In this document: piece after piece, positions 25,834-35,415 of the stretch | Layout of the letters: the number at the start of each line of letters is the position of its first letter | Position numbering within the stretch: position 1 is the stretch's first letter | Origin: Pseudomonas sp. L5B5 | GTDB taxonomy: Bacteria > Pseudomonadota > Gammaproteobacteria > Pseudomonadales > Pseudomonadaceae | Assembly (NCBI RefSeq): GCF_020520285.1 | Contig: NZ_CP084742.1 | Span: 1,674,001 to 1,738,000, forward strand | Direction: 5' to 3' | Length of the DNA stretch: 64,000 nt | The notes under the pieces: model-generated | Told to the model about the DNA's origin: nothing | What the model saw: the letters and a program-made list of their open reading frames with translations, nothing else | Database searches by the model: none | Made by a program: the position numbers and the translations under genes

Positions 25834-26511
25834 TCACTTGTTGACCGCCATCTGCCCAGCATCCTCCTGGGTCACCAGGGCCTTGAGCGAGACGTCGAAC
25901 TGTTTCAGGGCATCGAGTTGCAGCTCGGTCTGCTGGTCGATCTGGGCAGCGATCTCCGGTGCCGCCTTGCCCCGCACCCATACCGAAGGCATGTCCTTGG
26001 CGCGCAGGCCTTCGGCCTGGCCGATGTACTGCAAGTTGGCATCGTAGAACTTGGCGATGAAGCGGGCCTCGACCCGGTTGTTGCGCTTGGTCACCAGCTG
26101 GTTGTAGGTGTCGAGCATCACCACCACATCGGGATGGGCCTGGACCGCCGCATCGAGGTTGTCGTAGACGGTCACAGAAGCGAAGTGCTTGTGCAGCGAA
26201 GCCATCAGCCAGTTGATCGCCCGTTTCGGGTCGGAGCTGCTGACGAACGCCTGGCTGATGCGTGGATCGAGGTCGGCGCTCTTCGCGCCATTGAGCGCCA
26301 CCGCGTGGTAGTGCTCGAGGTATTCGAGGGTATTGAGGGTGTTTTCGCTGTACAGCACACCGACCGACTGTGCGTGCTGAAGGTTGGCGCCGCTATCGGC
26401 CACGGGCAGGAAATGGCAGGCCATGTCTTCGTCGGCGGCGCTGGCCACCCCAGAAGCACCGGTTCCCGAGAGCAAGACGACGACAAGGGCCAGCAAAGTC
26501 GAGATTCTCAT
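25834..26511 (-). CDS. Exported protein of unknown function
   Basis: 225 residues with a signal peptide (MRISTLLALVVVLLSG..., cleavage near ASAADE). The mature protein has the motifs YSENTLNTLEYLEHYHAVAL, DVVVMLDTYNQLV and ARFIAKFYDANLQYIGQ; one cysteine follows the cleavage site. I recognise no family. It is probably periplasmic, and convergent with the CAP gene across a shared terminator. Confidence 0.75.
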   Translation of the reverse strand: MRISTLLALVVVLLSGTGASGVASAADEDMACHFLPVADSGANLQHAQSVGVLYSENTLNTLEYLEHYHAVALNGAKSADLDPRISQAFVSSSDPKRAINWLMASLHKHFASVTVYDNLDAAVQAHPDVVVMLDTYNQLVTKRNNRVEARFIAKFYDANLQYIGQAEGLRAKDMPSVWVRGKAAPEIAAQIDQQTELQLDALKQFDVSLKALVTQEDAGQMAVNK

Positions 26512-26713
26512 CGGGGGTTTCCTTCTGCAGCAAAAACGGTGTAAGCGCTATCTTCCTCCTTTGTCGGAAAAACGGAACCTCCACTTTTTGATGATAACTA
26601 TCGATCACGACAATGATGTAGAGCGCCGCGACAACTCGTTGCCTAGAATCGTCCGACCTCTATTTCCCTCGGCCATCGAGCAGGCCCCGCAAGGCCTGCA
26701 AGCGGAACGCCCT

Positions 26714-27262
26714 ATGACCCCATCAGCCCTGCACACCCTGCGTGAAACCATCAGGCAACTGCCAGTCACCGCGCCGCCAGCCCCCTGGGTGCTGGTGACC
26801 CAACGGGCCGCCGGCAGCCTGCTGGAAGTGGGTTTCGACCGTGACACCGAACTGCTGATGGTGACCTCCAGTGCCGGGCGCAGTGTCATCGACTGTGTGA
26901 CCGGCGAGAAAATCGCCCGGGACTACACCGAGGAGGTCGAGAGTGACCGCTACCTCGAGGCCGAAGGCATCGGGCCCCTGGCAGGCAAGACCATTGCCAT
27001 GTCGGGGATCAATGGCGGCAGCCTGCCGCTGGGCAGCGACGACGGCTGGTGCGTGCATAACGTGACCCTGGCCTGGCCCGAGCAGCACCTGCTGCTGGTC
27101 GAGCCGGGTTCCTGGCTCCATGGCGCCGAGCACAACCGCCCCGCGACCTTCTACAAGCTGGCCATCGAATACGACTGTCGGGCCTTTGGCTTTTCCTACA
27201 GTGGCCGGACGCTGGTAATCGCCTCATCATGCGATCTGCTGATTTATCGCCGCGGCGTCTAG
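26714..27262 (+). CDS. Conserved-looking unknown protein
   Basis: 182 residues, cytoplasmic, beta-rich. It has no motif that I can name. Notable segments are LMVTSSAGRSVIDCVTGEKI and ATFYKLAIEYDCRAFGFSYSG. The start at 26714 gives a compact protein; the frame stays open upstream but without a good start. It is followed after 84 bp by a LysE-type exporter. Confidence 0.6.
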   Translation: MTPSALHTLRETIRQLPVTAPPAPWVLVTQRAAGSLLEVGFDRDTELLMVTSSAGRSVIDCVTGEKIARDYTEEVESDRYLEAEGIGPLAGKTIAMSGINGGSLPLGSDDGWCVHNVTLAWPEQHLLLVEPGSWLHGAEHNRPATFYKLAIEYDCRAFGFSYSGRTLVIASSCDLLIYRRGV

Positions 27263-27346
27263 ATCGCGTTCCAGGGCCCGGCGCAGAGGATTTTCCGACA
27301 GTTTGTCCTGTAGAATCCTGGCTCTTTCACCCGACGAGCCCAAGCC

Positions 27347-27988
27347 ATGGATGCCCACTCGATCCTCACCTACACCCTGGTCGCCGCCATTGCCATCGCC
27401 AGCCCCGGCCCGGCTACCCTGGTGGCCCTGCACAACAGCGTGACCTACGGCGCCAAGTCCACCCTGTGGTCGTCCCTGGGCAATATCAGTGGCCTGTTCT
27501 GCATGTCCGCCGCCGCGATGCTGGGCCTGGGGGCGTTGATTGCCAGCTCCGAATGGGTGTTCAACGCGGTGAAGATCCTCGGTGCCGGCTACCTGTTCTA
27601 CCTCGGTGCCAAGCAACTGCTGAGCAAGAGCCCGCTGCTGAGCGCCAGCAGCCTGGACGACAACGGCCCCAGCGCCCCGCCACGGCTCAAGCTGTTCAAG
27701 TCGGCGTTCCTGACCGCCGCCACCAACCCCAAGGCGACCATCTTCTTCACCGCGCTGTTTCCGCAGTTCATCGACCAGCACGCCGCGCTGCTGCCTCAGT
27801 TCTTCATCCTGACCCTGATCTTCATGGTCCTGTCACTGACCTCACTGAGCGTCTACGCCCTGCTCGCCTCCCGAGCCAAGGGCGTGTTGACCCGCCCGGC
27901 GCTGTCCAAGTGGGTCAACCGGGTCGTGGGTTCGACCTTCATCTTCTTCGGCAGCACCATCCTGGCCATGCGCCGCCAGGGTGTGTAG
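27347..27988 (+). CDS. LysE-family translocator
   Basis: 213 residues, about six membrane segments. The signature ASPGPATLVALHNSVTYGAK lies near residue 18, and the second half has SAFLTAATNPKATIFF. Both are typical of LysE/RhtB amino acid exporters. It is the second such exporter in the window. Substrate unknown. Confidence 0.88.
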   Translation: MDAHSILTYTLVAAIAIASPGPATLVALHNSVTYGAKSTLWSSLGNISGLFCMSAAAMLGLGALIASSEWVFNAVKILGAGYLFYLGAKQLLSKSPLLSASSLDDNGPSAPPRLKLFKSAFLTAATNPKATIFFTALFPQFIDQHAALLPQFFILTLIFMVLSLTSLSVYALLASRAKGVLTRPALSKWVNRVVGSTFIFFGSTILAMRRQGV

Positions 27989-27990
27989 GT

Positions 27991-28485
27991 TTGCGGACCC
28001 TGCAGATCGACCTGATCAGCGAATCCCTGCTCGGCCACTGGGAAGTCCGCCCGGGTGTCATGCAATGCGAGCAGCAGTTCGGTAGTCGCCTGATCTATGT
28101 CCAGCACCCCAGTGGGGAGCCGCCACACCGCAGACTGGCGGCTGCGCAGCAGCAGGTCCAGGCGGCCTGGGACGATGTGCCCGGCGCCCTGGACTTTGCC
28201 GGGCACCTGTGCGAACCCGCAATCGGCGCACTGTGGCGCCTGTATCAACACCAACGGCTACTGACCGCACCTCTGGCGGTCTACTCGATCCACTTCGATA
28301 TCGACAACCCTCACCCCTGCTACACCATCTCGCAGAATCCGGACTTCGATTGGAGCGGAACGCTGACGATAGAGAACGAGTTCGCACAGCCGTGGACGCT
28401 CGACCTGGCGGAACTGGAACCCGAGAACGACTTCTGGCTGAGCATCAGGCGCCTGGGACAGGGGCAGTTTGAACGCGATGCCTGA
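27991..28485 (+). CDS. Unknown protein, start uncertain
   Basis: 164 residues if started at the TTG at 27991, two bases after the LysE stop. An internal ATG gives a shorter protein. No family recognised. It contains LYQHQRLLTAPLAVYSIHFD and an acidic C-terminus. The close spacing suggests it is read with the exporter. The frame is convincingly coding, because the codon choice matches its neighbours and the stop lies just before the convergent DUF1289 gene. Confidence 0.5.
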   Translation: MRTLQIDLISESLLGHWEVRPGVMQCEQQFGSRLIYVQHPSGEPPHRRLAAAQQQVQAAWDDVPGALDFAGHLCEPAIGALWRLYQHQRLLTAPLAVYSIHFDIDNPHPCYTISQNPDFDWSGTLTIENEFAQPWTLDLAELEPENDFWLSIRRLGQGQFERDA

Positions 28486-28496
28486 GCAGGCGGCTT

Positions 28497-28679
28497 TCAG
28501 CCCTGTTTTTTGCGCAGGGCTTTCAGGCGCACGCTGGCCCGTTGCACCGCCGCCATCTTCTCCGGACGCTTCATGCGCTTCCACTTGCGGATATCGTCCT
28601 TGGTGCGGCCGCAGCTCACGCACAAGTCGCCACTGAGCTGGCACAGGGCGATACAGGGATTGTCGATGTCGCGGGCCAT
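28497..28679 (-). CDS. DUF1289-family small Cys-rich protein
   Basis: 60 residues from the ATG at 28679. It has the DUF1289 cysteine pattern C-x3-C-x6-C-x2-C (NPCIALCQLSGDLCVSCGRT), then WKRMKRPEKMAAV. The four cysteines suggest metal binding; the function of the family is not established. It starts one base after the stop of the upstream gene, so the two form an operon. Confidence 0.88.
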   Translation of the reverse strand: MARDIDNPCIALCQLSGDLCVSCGRTKDDIRKWKRMKRPEKMAAVQRASVRLKALRKKQG

Positions 28680-28680
28680 C

Positions 28681-29052
28681 TCAACTCCGCCCCGGACGCA
28701 GGCGGGCCAGGCGCCGGGCCCAGTCGCCGCCACTGACCCGCCGGCATTGCTCTTCACTGTCGAAGAACACATGGGCCGCCACCGGTTCCAGGGCTACCCC
28801 GGCCTCTTCCAGCGCCCGAGCCGTGAGCTCGACCATCCAGCCGCCCTCTCCCGCTGCCAGGGCCTGCTCCTTGCAAGCCTGGGTATCGAACACCCAGACC
28901 ACCACCATGCTGGCAGGAAAGGCGGTGTAATCGACTTCGTGGGTCAACCAGCAAAACCCCTCGAGACGTGCCTTGGCGGCCTCGCAGGCCTCGGTGAGGG
29001 TACTGGCCAGCTCGCGCTCCAGGGCGGCTTGCTGGCGTTTGGTCAATGGCAT
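28681..29052 (-). CDS. Conserved unknown protein upstream of DUF1289
   Basis: 123 residues from the ATG at 29052. It is helical at the N-terminus (RQQAALERELASTLTEACEAAKARL), then has strands FPASMVVVWVFDT and AHVFFDSEEQC. It has no recognised domain. It is tightly linked to the DUF1289 gene (1-bp gap). Confidence 0.7.
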   Translation of the reverse strand: MPLTKRQQAALERELASTLTEACEAAKARLEGFCWLTHEVDYTAFPASMVVVWVFDTQACKEQALAAGEGGWMVELTARALEEAGVALEPVAAHVFFDSEEQCRRVSGGDWARRLARLRPGRS

Positions 29053-29128
29053 CGCGGGGCCTTGGCTGATCGGCGCAAAAAGGCCGCACAAGATACCTCA
29101 AGCCAAGGTCGCAAGCGCCTGTTCATGC

Positions 29129-30700
29129 TCAGATCTTGCGACCGAGTGCGGCCGACAGCACTTCGTCATGCCCATAGATGTCCGGCGCATACAACAACTG
29201 CCCATGGCTGTCGGCCTGCACGGTCCAGTAAGTCAGCAGGATCGGCACCGGCTTGGCCAACCGGAACTCGTGCGTCAGGCCCGTGGCCAGCAGATCGTTG
29301 GTGCGCAGGCGTTCCGCCGGACTGAGCAGCCAGTCGCGCAATTGCAGCGCCTGCTCGACCCGCACGCAGCCCGAGCTGAAGGCCCGCGGTCCCTTGCTGA
29401 ACAGCGCCTGGCTCGGCGTGTCGTGCAGGTACACGGAGAATGGATTGGGGAAGCGGATGGCGATGCGCCCCAGAGGGTTGCGCGGCCCGGCGCCCTGGCG
29501 CAGGAGAATGTTGCCCGGACGCTCCCAGTCGACGTCCTCGGCAGCCAGGGGCTGGCCGTTGGCATCCAGTACTTGCAGGTTCTGGCGGCTGAGAAAGCCC
29601 TGGTCACGGCGGATCTGCGGCAGCTTGTCTTCCTTGAGGATGGTCGGCGGCACGGTCCAGGTCGGGTTCAGGGTCAGGCGCGTGACCTGGGACTTGAGCA
29701 GCGGGGTCTGGCGCTCGGCGCGGCCAACCTGGGTACGGGTCTGCCAGACCACTGCATCGTGCTGATAGAAGGTCAGTTGCGCCGCCGCAACGTTGACCAG
29801 CACGATGTTCGGCTCGAAATCCCGAGCCAGCCAGCGCAGGCGCTCGAGGTTGATGCGCAACTGCTCGCGACGCAGGACCGGGCTGACGTTCATCTCCTTC
29901 AAGGTGCCAGCCCCCACCACGCCATCAGCCTGCAGTGAATGGCTGAGCTGGAAGCGCTTCACCGCACTCACCAGTTCCTCGCTGTAGGTGTTGTCGGCAT
30001 CAACGGTGGAGTTTTCCAGGAATCCACCGTGGTACAGGCGCTGGGCCAGATCGGGGACGCGCTTGTCCTGCATCTGCGGACGCAACAGCGGGCCACCGGC
30101 CACGACCTGCCAATGGGGCAAGGGCTGCTGCCGTTCCTGGGCGTAGGCCTGGCGCAGGTTGCGATACTGATCCAGGTTCGGCCGCGCTCGGTCGAACGCC
30201 GCCGCGATGTCATCCAGCCCCGGCCCGGCGATCGCCAGCAGCACGTCCTGGCGGTCGTCCGGCAGTGGCTGGGCGCGCCACAATGGCTCGAAACGGGTTT
30301 GCGAAAGGCGTCCGTAATGCAGGTCCTGCAAGGCTTGCAGGTACTGATGGCTGATGTCGATATCGACACACAGGTCATCACCGGCAGCGCTGGCCGACGG
30401 CACGTGGTAGTGCCCGGGGTCCAGGCCGTCATCGACCATCCGCGCCAGCTGCGCCTGCAGTTGACCCAGGCGGCCCCCAGCCGACCAAACCGGTTGTTCG
30501 CCATGTTCACGATAGAAGGCTTGCAACAGCTGCTGCGTGGGCAGGTCCAGGCGCTGCGCCAGCGCCGGACAGGCCACCGCCAGTGGTGGCGAGGCTGGCT
30601 GAGCCGGGCTCGCCGGCGCCTGGGACAGGTCCTCGGCCGCAGCGACCAATGGCGCAGCGAGCAGCCACAAGCTCAAGTAACATGCGTGTTTTTTGAACAA
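29129..30700 (-). CDS. YcbB-type L,D-transpeptidase
   Basis: 523 residues, signal peptide (cleavage near VAAAED). The order is a scaffold region, a peptidoglycan-binding domain (VKRFQLSHSLQADGVVGAGTL) and a YkuD catalytic domain with RIAIRFPNPFSVYLHDTPS. The active-site Cys is in FSSGCVRVEQ. This is the long YcbB/LdtD architecture, which makes 3-3 cross-links in peptidoglycan, bypassing penicillin-binding proteins. It is divergent from a second transpeptidase of a different family. Confidence 0.93.
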   Translation of the reverse strand: MFKKHACYLSLWLLAAPLVAAAEDLSQAPASPAQPASPPLAVACPALAQRLDLPTQQLLQAFYREHGEQPVWSAGGRLGQLQAQLARMVDDGLDPGHYHVPSASAAGDDLCVDIDISHQYLQALQDLHYGRLSQTRFEPLWRAQPLPDDRQDVLLAIAGPGLDDIAAAFDRARPNLDQYRNLRQAYAQERQQPLPHWQVVAGGPLLRPQMQDKRVPDLAQRLYHGGFLENSTVDADNTYSEELVSAVKRFQLSHSLQADGVVGAGTLKEMNVSPVLRREQLRINLERLRWLARDFEPNIVLVNVAAAQLTFYQHDAVVWQTRTQVGRAERQTPLLKSQVTRLTLNPTWTVPPTILKEDKLPQIRRDQGFLSRQNLQVLDANGQPLAAEDVDWERPGNILLRQGAGPRNPLGRIAIRFPNPFSVYLHDTPSQALFSKGPRAFSSGCVRVEQALQLRDWLLSPAERLRTNDLLATGLTHEFRLAKPVPILLTYWTVQADSHGQLLYAPDIYGHDEVLSAALGRKI

Positions 30701-30850
30701 CTGCTTTACTCCAATCCATTGCCCTCAGGCTGAGGGCCAAGCGTTACGGCAGATGCGGACAACAATCAGGCCTGGGCATTAAACATATAGACCAGACTGC
30801 CGGGGAGACAGGACGTCAGGAGCCAAAGTGACCATGGGGATGTTTCAGAC

Positions 30851-31576
30851 ATGTTGACCTTCTTGAGCCGATTCTGCCTGGCGGCCATTGCCCTGGGCGC
30901 CATTTGCAGTCCTTCCTTTGCTGCCAGCAAGCCCCACCCCACGACAAGCCCGACGCTGTACAGCAGCCTCGCCCACGCCGCCCCGGAACTCAATCCCCAG
31001 GCCCTGAAAAGTGCACTGAGCGCCATGCAATGCGCGGTCGGCAGCGGTGCCCGGCAAGCCCGGCACCTGGCCGTGATCGACTATTCCCAGCCCTCCACCG
31101 CCCGGCGCCTGTGGATCTTCGACCTGCGCAGCAAGAAGCTGGTGCTGCGCGACCTGGTGGCCCACGGCCAGAAATCCGGGGAAAACTTCGCCACCCAGTT
31201 CTCCAACCGCCTGGGCAGCTACCAGTCCAGCCTGGGCCTGTTCCGCACCCAGGAAAGCTATGAAGGCAGCCATGGCTACTCGCTGCGCATGGACGGCCTG
31301 GAACCGGGCTTCAACGACCGCGCCCGTGACCGCGACATCGTGATCCATGCCGCCGACTACGTGAATCCCCTGTGGAGCCAGCGCCAGGGCCGCATCGGCC
31401 GCAGCCAGGGCTGCCCGGCCGTGCGCCCGCAAGTGGCGCGCCAGGTCATAGACAAGCTCAAGGACGGCCAGTTCATGTTCTCCTGGTATCCCGACCAGCG
31501 CTGGCTCAAGTCCTCGGCCTACCTCAACTGCCAACCCCGGCAAGTGGCGAGCATCCTCGGCGCCAACGGCGGCTGA
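30851..31576 (+). CDS. YkuD_2-type murein L,D-transpeptidase family protein
   Basis: 241 residues with a signal peptide (cleavage near SFAASK). The catalytic region is DIVIHAADYVNP followed by GRIGRSQGCPAVRP, with the conserved His and Cys of the murein L,D-transpeptidase catalytic domain family. It acts in the periplasm on peptidoglycan or its lipoprotein linkage. It is divergent from the YcbB-type gene with 150 bp between starts. Confidence 0.88.
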   Translation: MLTFLSRFCLAAIALGAICSPSFAASKPHPTTSPTLYSSLAHAAPELNPQALKSALSAMQCAVGSGARQARHLAVIDYSQPSTARRLWIFDLRSKKLVLRDLVAHGQKSGENFATQFSNRLGSYQSSLGLFRTQESYEGSHGYSLRMDGLEPGFNDRARDRDIVIHAADYVNPLWSQRQGRIGRSQGCPAVRPQVARQVIDKLKDGQFMFSWYPDQRWLKSSAYLNCQPRQVASILGANGG

Positions 31577-31647
31577 ACCGACCAGCACTTGCACGCAATA
31601 GCAAGGGCGAGATACCGTCGGTGTCCGCCCTCTCCCGCTCAAGCCCC

Positions 31648-31953
31648 ATGCACAGGTTCCTGCTCCACATCCCCGGCCCCCGCCCGGCCTTCTACCAGGT
31701 CGCCGAACACCTGTGGGGCACCAGGTGCAATGTCGACTCCGATGGCGACAGCCGCAGCGCGGCCGATGACCAATGGACGGAGCTGACCCTGATCCTGCGA
31801 GCCGACAGCACCCAGCGCCTGGACATCGACCCGCTGTCCAGGGCGCCGCTGGTCCTGGCCATATGTTCCAGGCAAGCCGAACTGGGCCACAGGGCCGCAC
31901 AGTTTCTCCAGGCCCATTGCGGCGGCACCCTGGAACGCCAGACAGAGCGCTGA
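31648..31953 (+). CDS. Small unknown protein
   Basis: 101 residues from the ATG at 31648. It has a beta-alpha pattern (RFLLHIPGPRPAFYQVAEHLW, then DDQWTELTLILRADS). No family recognised. It lies 70 bp after the transpeptidase and about 60 bp before the AlkB-type gene, on the same strand. Confidence 0.55.
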   Translation: MHRFLLHIPGPRPAFYQVAEHLWGTRCNVDSDGDSRSAADDQWTELTLILRADSTQRLDIDPLSRAPLVLAICSRQAELGHRAAQFLQAHCGGTLERQTER

Positions 31954-32011
31954 AGCGCCCCCGGTTCATCCCCTCCCAGTGATTGTTTTTTCCAGCCAAG
32001 GCAGGCCCATC

Positions 32012-32533
32012 ATGACCCCACCCGATATCGACTTCGTTACCCATTTCGTTCCCGACCCGCACGCCCTGTTCGAGCAACTCAAGACCTCGGTGCTCTGGGA
32101 CGAACGCATGCGGGCCCGCAAGACCGCAAGCTTCGGCGTGCCCTACGACTACTCGCAGATCAGCTACCCGGCCGTACCGATGCCCGAGGCACTGGAACAA
32201 TTGTGTCCGGTCATCGCGCAATTGCTGGGGTTCCATCCCAACAACTGCCTGCTCAACTTCTACCCGGACGGCCAGTCGTCCATGGGCTTTCATTCCGATG
32301 CCAATGAACAGCTGGTAGCCGGCACCGGCGTGGTGGTGATTTCCCTGGGGCATGCGCGCAGCATGCTGTTCAAGCACAAGCAAAGTGCTGTCATCCACGA
32401 ATACAGCCTGCCCAGTGGCTCGCTGCTGCACATGTCCGACGCCTTGCAGACCCAGTGGCTGCATGCGATTCCCAAGGCGCCCGGCGCGGGCGAACGAATC
32501 AGCCTGTCGTTCCGCCAGCTCAAGGAGCAATAG
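32012..32533 (+). CDS. AlkB-type 2-oxoglutarate/Fe(II) dioxygenase
   Basis: 173 residues. The iron ligands are His94 and Asp96 (MGFHSDAN) and His151 (WLHAIPK). Arg162 and Arg168 fit the 2-oxoglutarate-binding R-x5-R motif. The substrate lid includes FGVPYDYSQISYP. AlkB enzymes remove alkyl groups from bases in nucleic acid, but this short form with no adjacent ada gene could act on another substrate. The start at 32012 follows a weak purine run; an upstream in-frame ATG at 31979 is less likely. Confidence 0.87.
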   Translation: MTPPDIDFVTHFVPDPHALFEQLKTSVLWDERMRARKTASFGVPYDYSQISYPAVPMPEALEQLCPVIAQLLGFHPNNCLLNFYPDGQSSMGFHSDANEQLVAGTGVVVISLGHARSMLFKHKQSAVIHEYSLPSGSLLHMSDALQTQWLHAIPKAPGAGERISLSFRQLKEQ

Positions 32534-32621
32534 TGCTGGAGCCGGTCCGGATCGACGCTTGACTCGAATGCCGCCCCGTCGACAATGCCCGACTGTGCTC
32601 ATCGCTCCCTGTCGAGGCTCC

Positions 32622-33503
32622 ATGCAGTTGATTCCCTGGTCCTACCCGTGCTCCGAAGGCTTTACCCTGCGTGGCCTGCGTTCCACGCCTTCGGGCAAGC
32701 CACTGCTGCACTTTCTCCATGGCAACGGCTTCTGCGCCATGGCCTACCAGCCGATGCTGGCGCTGCTGGGCGAGTCGTTCGACCTGTGGCTCAGCGACAT
32801 CCAGGGTCACGGCGACAGTGACCATGGCGGCCCCTTCCTGGGCTGGAACCGCACCGCGCAACTGGCCTGCGAGGCGTTCGAGGCCGGGAGAGGCGACTAC
32901 GGCGACGTGCCGCGCTATGCCCTGGGCCACAGTTTTGGGGGGGTGCTGACCTGCCTGATCCTCGCCGAGCGACCGGCGCTGTTCGCCAGGGCCGTGATGC
33001 TCGACCCGGTACTGTTCACGCCCTCGATGATCAGCTCGTTGCGGTTGCTGTCGGTGCTGGGCCTGAATCGCCGCCACAACCTGGCGCGCAAGGCCGCCGC
33101 CCGCCGGCGCCACTGGCCGGACCGCGCTTCGGCCAAGGCCGCGCTGGCCAATCGCGGGATCTTCAGGGGCTGGAGCGATGAGGCCCTGGCCGCCTACGTC
33201 GAGCATGGCCTGAAGGACGACGGCCAAGGCGTGGCCCTCAAGTGCGCCCCCGAGCGTGAAGTGGACATCTTCAGCTCTGTTCCCCGGCGCCTGTGGCATT
33301 CCCTGCGCCAGGTCCGCACCCCGAGCCTGGTAATCCGCGGGCGCGACAGCTACCCCTACGTGGCCCACTCGATCGAGCGCTGGGCCGCTATCAACCCCTC
33401 CCTGCATACCCGGGTGCTCGACGGCCAGCACTGCTTCATGCAGGAACATCCCGAGGCGAGCGCCCGGGCTGTCACCGACTTCCTCCTGGACCAACCTGGC
33501 TGA
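32622..33503 (+). CDS. Alpha/beta hydrolase
   Basis: 293 residues. The oxyanion region is FLHGNGF, the nucleophile elbow GHSFGG carries the catalytic Ser, and the late Asp (RGRDSYPY) and His (LDGQHCFMQEHP) complete the triad. It is a cytoplasmic serine hydrolase of unknown substrate. It is about 90 bp after the AlkB-type gene. Confidence 0.88.
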   Translation: MQLIPWSYPCSEGFTLRGLRSTPSGKPLLHFLHGNGFCAMAYQPMLALLGESFDLWLSDIQGHGDSDHGGPFLGWNRTAQLACEAFEAGRGDYGDVPRYALGHSFGGVLTCLILAERPALFARAVMLDPVLFTPSMISSLRLLSVLGLNRRHNLARKAAARRRHWPDRASAKAALANRGIFRGWSDEALAAYVEHGLKDDGQGVALKCAPEREVDIFSSVPRRLWHSLRQVRTPSLVIRGRDSYPYVAHSIERWAAINPSLHTRVLDGQHCFMQEHPEASARAVTDFLLDQPG

Positions 33504-33554
33504 ATCCCTTCAGCCGACCGCCCAGCAAGCATGTCATTGTGCTATCATCGGGCG

Positions 33555-33722
33555 GTTTTCCGGCTCGGGGACGTGCCCCCGCCTACACTGGATAACGCTC
33601 GCCAAAGGCGCCATCAGATGCGCCTGGTGCCTGCCTTGTGTGCAAAAACGCCGACGGCGCCATGGAGCCAGCTCCATAGCGCGCCGCACCGATGCAACCG
33701 CACTCGCCGGTTGCGCTTTTTG
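33555..33722 (+). ncRNA. Candidate structured leader or small RNA before chemoreceptor gene
   Basis: The 239-bp gap between the hydrolase and the chemoreceptor holds no gene but a chain of stems. They are GGGG/CCCC (33567-33579), GGCGC/GCGCC (33607-33624), and a 10-bp stem GCGC-C-ATGGAG / CTCCAT-A-GCGC with a 4-base loop (33657-33682). Last comes a terminator stem GCAACCG/CGGTTGC with CTTTTT (33694-33720). A -10-like TATCAT lies at 33543-33548, with no clear -35. The terminator ends about 22 bp before the chemoreceptor ATG. The layout fits either a small RNA or a regulatory leader that decides whether the gene is read. I match it to no known family. Confidence 0.5.
33694..33720 (+). terminator. 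Intrinsic terminator just before chemoreceptor gene
   Basis: Stem GCAACCG / CGGTTGC with a 7-base loop, followed by GCTTTTTG. It could end the upstream hydrolase transcript, a small RNA, or act as a conditional leader terminator. Confidence 0.75.
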
Positions 33723-33742
33723 CTGCCACAAGGAACACCGTC

Positions 33743-35371
33743 ATGCTCTTGAGAACGATGAACATATCCCTGCGCGCAGGGCTCAGTTTCGCCCTGATCG
33801 CCCTGCTCGCGCTGGGCCTTGGGGGTTTTTCGTTGCTGGAAATGCAGCGCATGAACCAGCAATCCCTTGAAGTCGACCAGAACTGGCAACCTTCGATCGT
33901 CGCCGCCAATGCCGTGGCGCTGACCAGTACCCAGATCCGCACCATCACCCTGCGCATGCTGGTGGTGCGCAACACCAGCGATGTCCAGGCCCTGCTGACG
34001 CGGGTCGATCAGCTCGAACAGCAACTGGATCGCCAGCAAGCCACCTATGAACAGCTGATCAGCGAGCCCGAGGAACGGGCCGCCTACGAACGGTATCTCG
34101 CCGCCAGGGCGGCCTATGCCAAGGACCAGCACCAGGTGCTCGAACAGGTCCGCCAGGGCCACAAGGACGCGGCGATCGACATCGTCGACGGCGGGCCGTT
34201 CCTGGCCAATGCCGACACCATGCTCAAGGAGCTGTTGAGCATCATCGACATCAACACCCAGGGCGGGGTCGCCGCCGCTGCGCAAAGCAGCCTGGTGTTC
34301 AAGAACGCCACCACCCTGGTCCTGGTGATCCTGCTGGCCGTGGTGGCCCTGACCATCGCCCTGGCCCTCTTGTTCACTCGCAGCATCGTGCATCCCCTGG
34401 GTCAGGCCCTGGGCGTGGCCGAGACCATCGCCAGCGGCGACCTGGGCCAGACCATCGCCATCAGCGGCAAGGACGAACCGGCGCGCCTGCTGCAAGCCTT
34501 GCAGACCATGCAGGCCAGCCTGCGCAACACCCTGCAGCGCATCGCCGACTCGTCCAACCAACTGGCCTCGGCGGCCGAAGAACTGCATGCGGTAACCAGC
34601 CACTCCAGCCATACCCTGCATCAGCAGAGCAATGAAGTGGAACAGGCCGCCACCGCGGTCAACGAAATGACCGCCGCCGTGGAGGAAGTGGCACGCAATG
34701 CCGTAAGCACCTCCGAAGCCTCCAAGGACACCGACCGCACCGCCCACCATGGCCGCGAACAGGTACAGCACACCGTCGACTCCATCGGCCAACTGGCTGA
34801 AGACGTGACCCAGACCTGCGAACGGGTCGAGCACCTGGCGGTGGACGTACGCAACATCGGCCAGGTACTGGAGGTGATCCGCGCGATCGCCGAACAGACC
34901 AACCTGCTGGCCCTCAATGCCGCCATCGAAGCGGCCCGGGCCGGAGACGCCGGACGTGGCTTCGCCGTGGTCGCCGACGAGGTACGGGCCCTGGCCCATC
35001 GTACCCAGCAGTCGACCCAGGAAATCGAAAGCATGATCAACACCATCGAGGAGGGCACGGAAGGCGCGGTCAGCGCCATGCGTACCAGCAACGAACGGGC
35101 CCACCTGACCCTCGAGGCGGCGCGTGCCTCGGGGCTGGCGCTGGACCAGATCACCCAGGCCATCACCTCGATCAACGAACGCAACCTGGTGATCGCCAGC
35201 GCCAGCGAGGAACAGGCCCAGGTGGCTCGTGAGGTGGATCGCAACCTGATCAACATCCGCGACCTGTCGACCCAGACCTCGGCCGGCGCCAACCAGAGCA
35301 ACGCCGCCAGCCAGGACCTGTCGCGCCTGGCGGTGGACCTCAACGGCCTGGTGAACCAGTTCAAGCTCTGA
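33743..35371 (+). CDS. Methyl-accepting chemotaxis protein
   Basis: 542 residues. First membrane segment about 9-30, then a periplasmic helical-bundle ligand domain of roughly 155 residues. A second membrane segment follows ([21 protein letters not shown]), then HAMP. The long cytoplasmic signalling coiled coil has the conserved hairpin tip [32 protein letters not shown] (given here in two parts: [16 protein letters not shown] and [15 protein letters not shown]). It controls the CheA kinase in response to an unknown ligand. The starts at 33743 and 33758 are both possible. Confidence 0.93.
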   Translation: MLLRTMNISLRAGLSFALIALLALGLGGFSLLEMQRMNQQSLEVDQNWQPSIVAANAVALTSTQIRTITLRMLVVRNTSDVQALLTRVDQLEQQLDRQQATYEQLISEPEERAAYERYLAARAAYAKDQHQVLEQVRQGHKDAAIDIVDGGPFLANADTMLKELLSIIDINTQGGVAAAAQSSLVFKNATTLVLVILLAVVALTIALALLFTRSIVHPLGQALGVAETIASGDLGQTIAISGKDEPARLLQALQTMQASLRNTLQRIADSSNQLASAAEELHAVTSHSSHTLHQQSNEVEQAATAVNEMTAAVEEVARNAVSTSEASKDTDRTAHHGREQVQHTVDSIGQLAEDVTQTCERVEHLAVDVRNIGQVLEVIRAIAEQTNLLALNAAIEAARAGDAGRGFAVVADEVRALAHRTQQSTQEIESMINTIEEGTEGAVSAMRTSNERAHLTLEAARASGLALDQITQAITSINERNLVIASASEEQAQVAREVDRNLINIRDLSTQTSAGANQSNAASQDLSRLAVDLNGLVNQFKL

Positions 35372-35415
35372 ACAGCAGCGGCAAGCGACAAGCGTGAAGC
35401 TTGCCGCCTGCCGCG

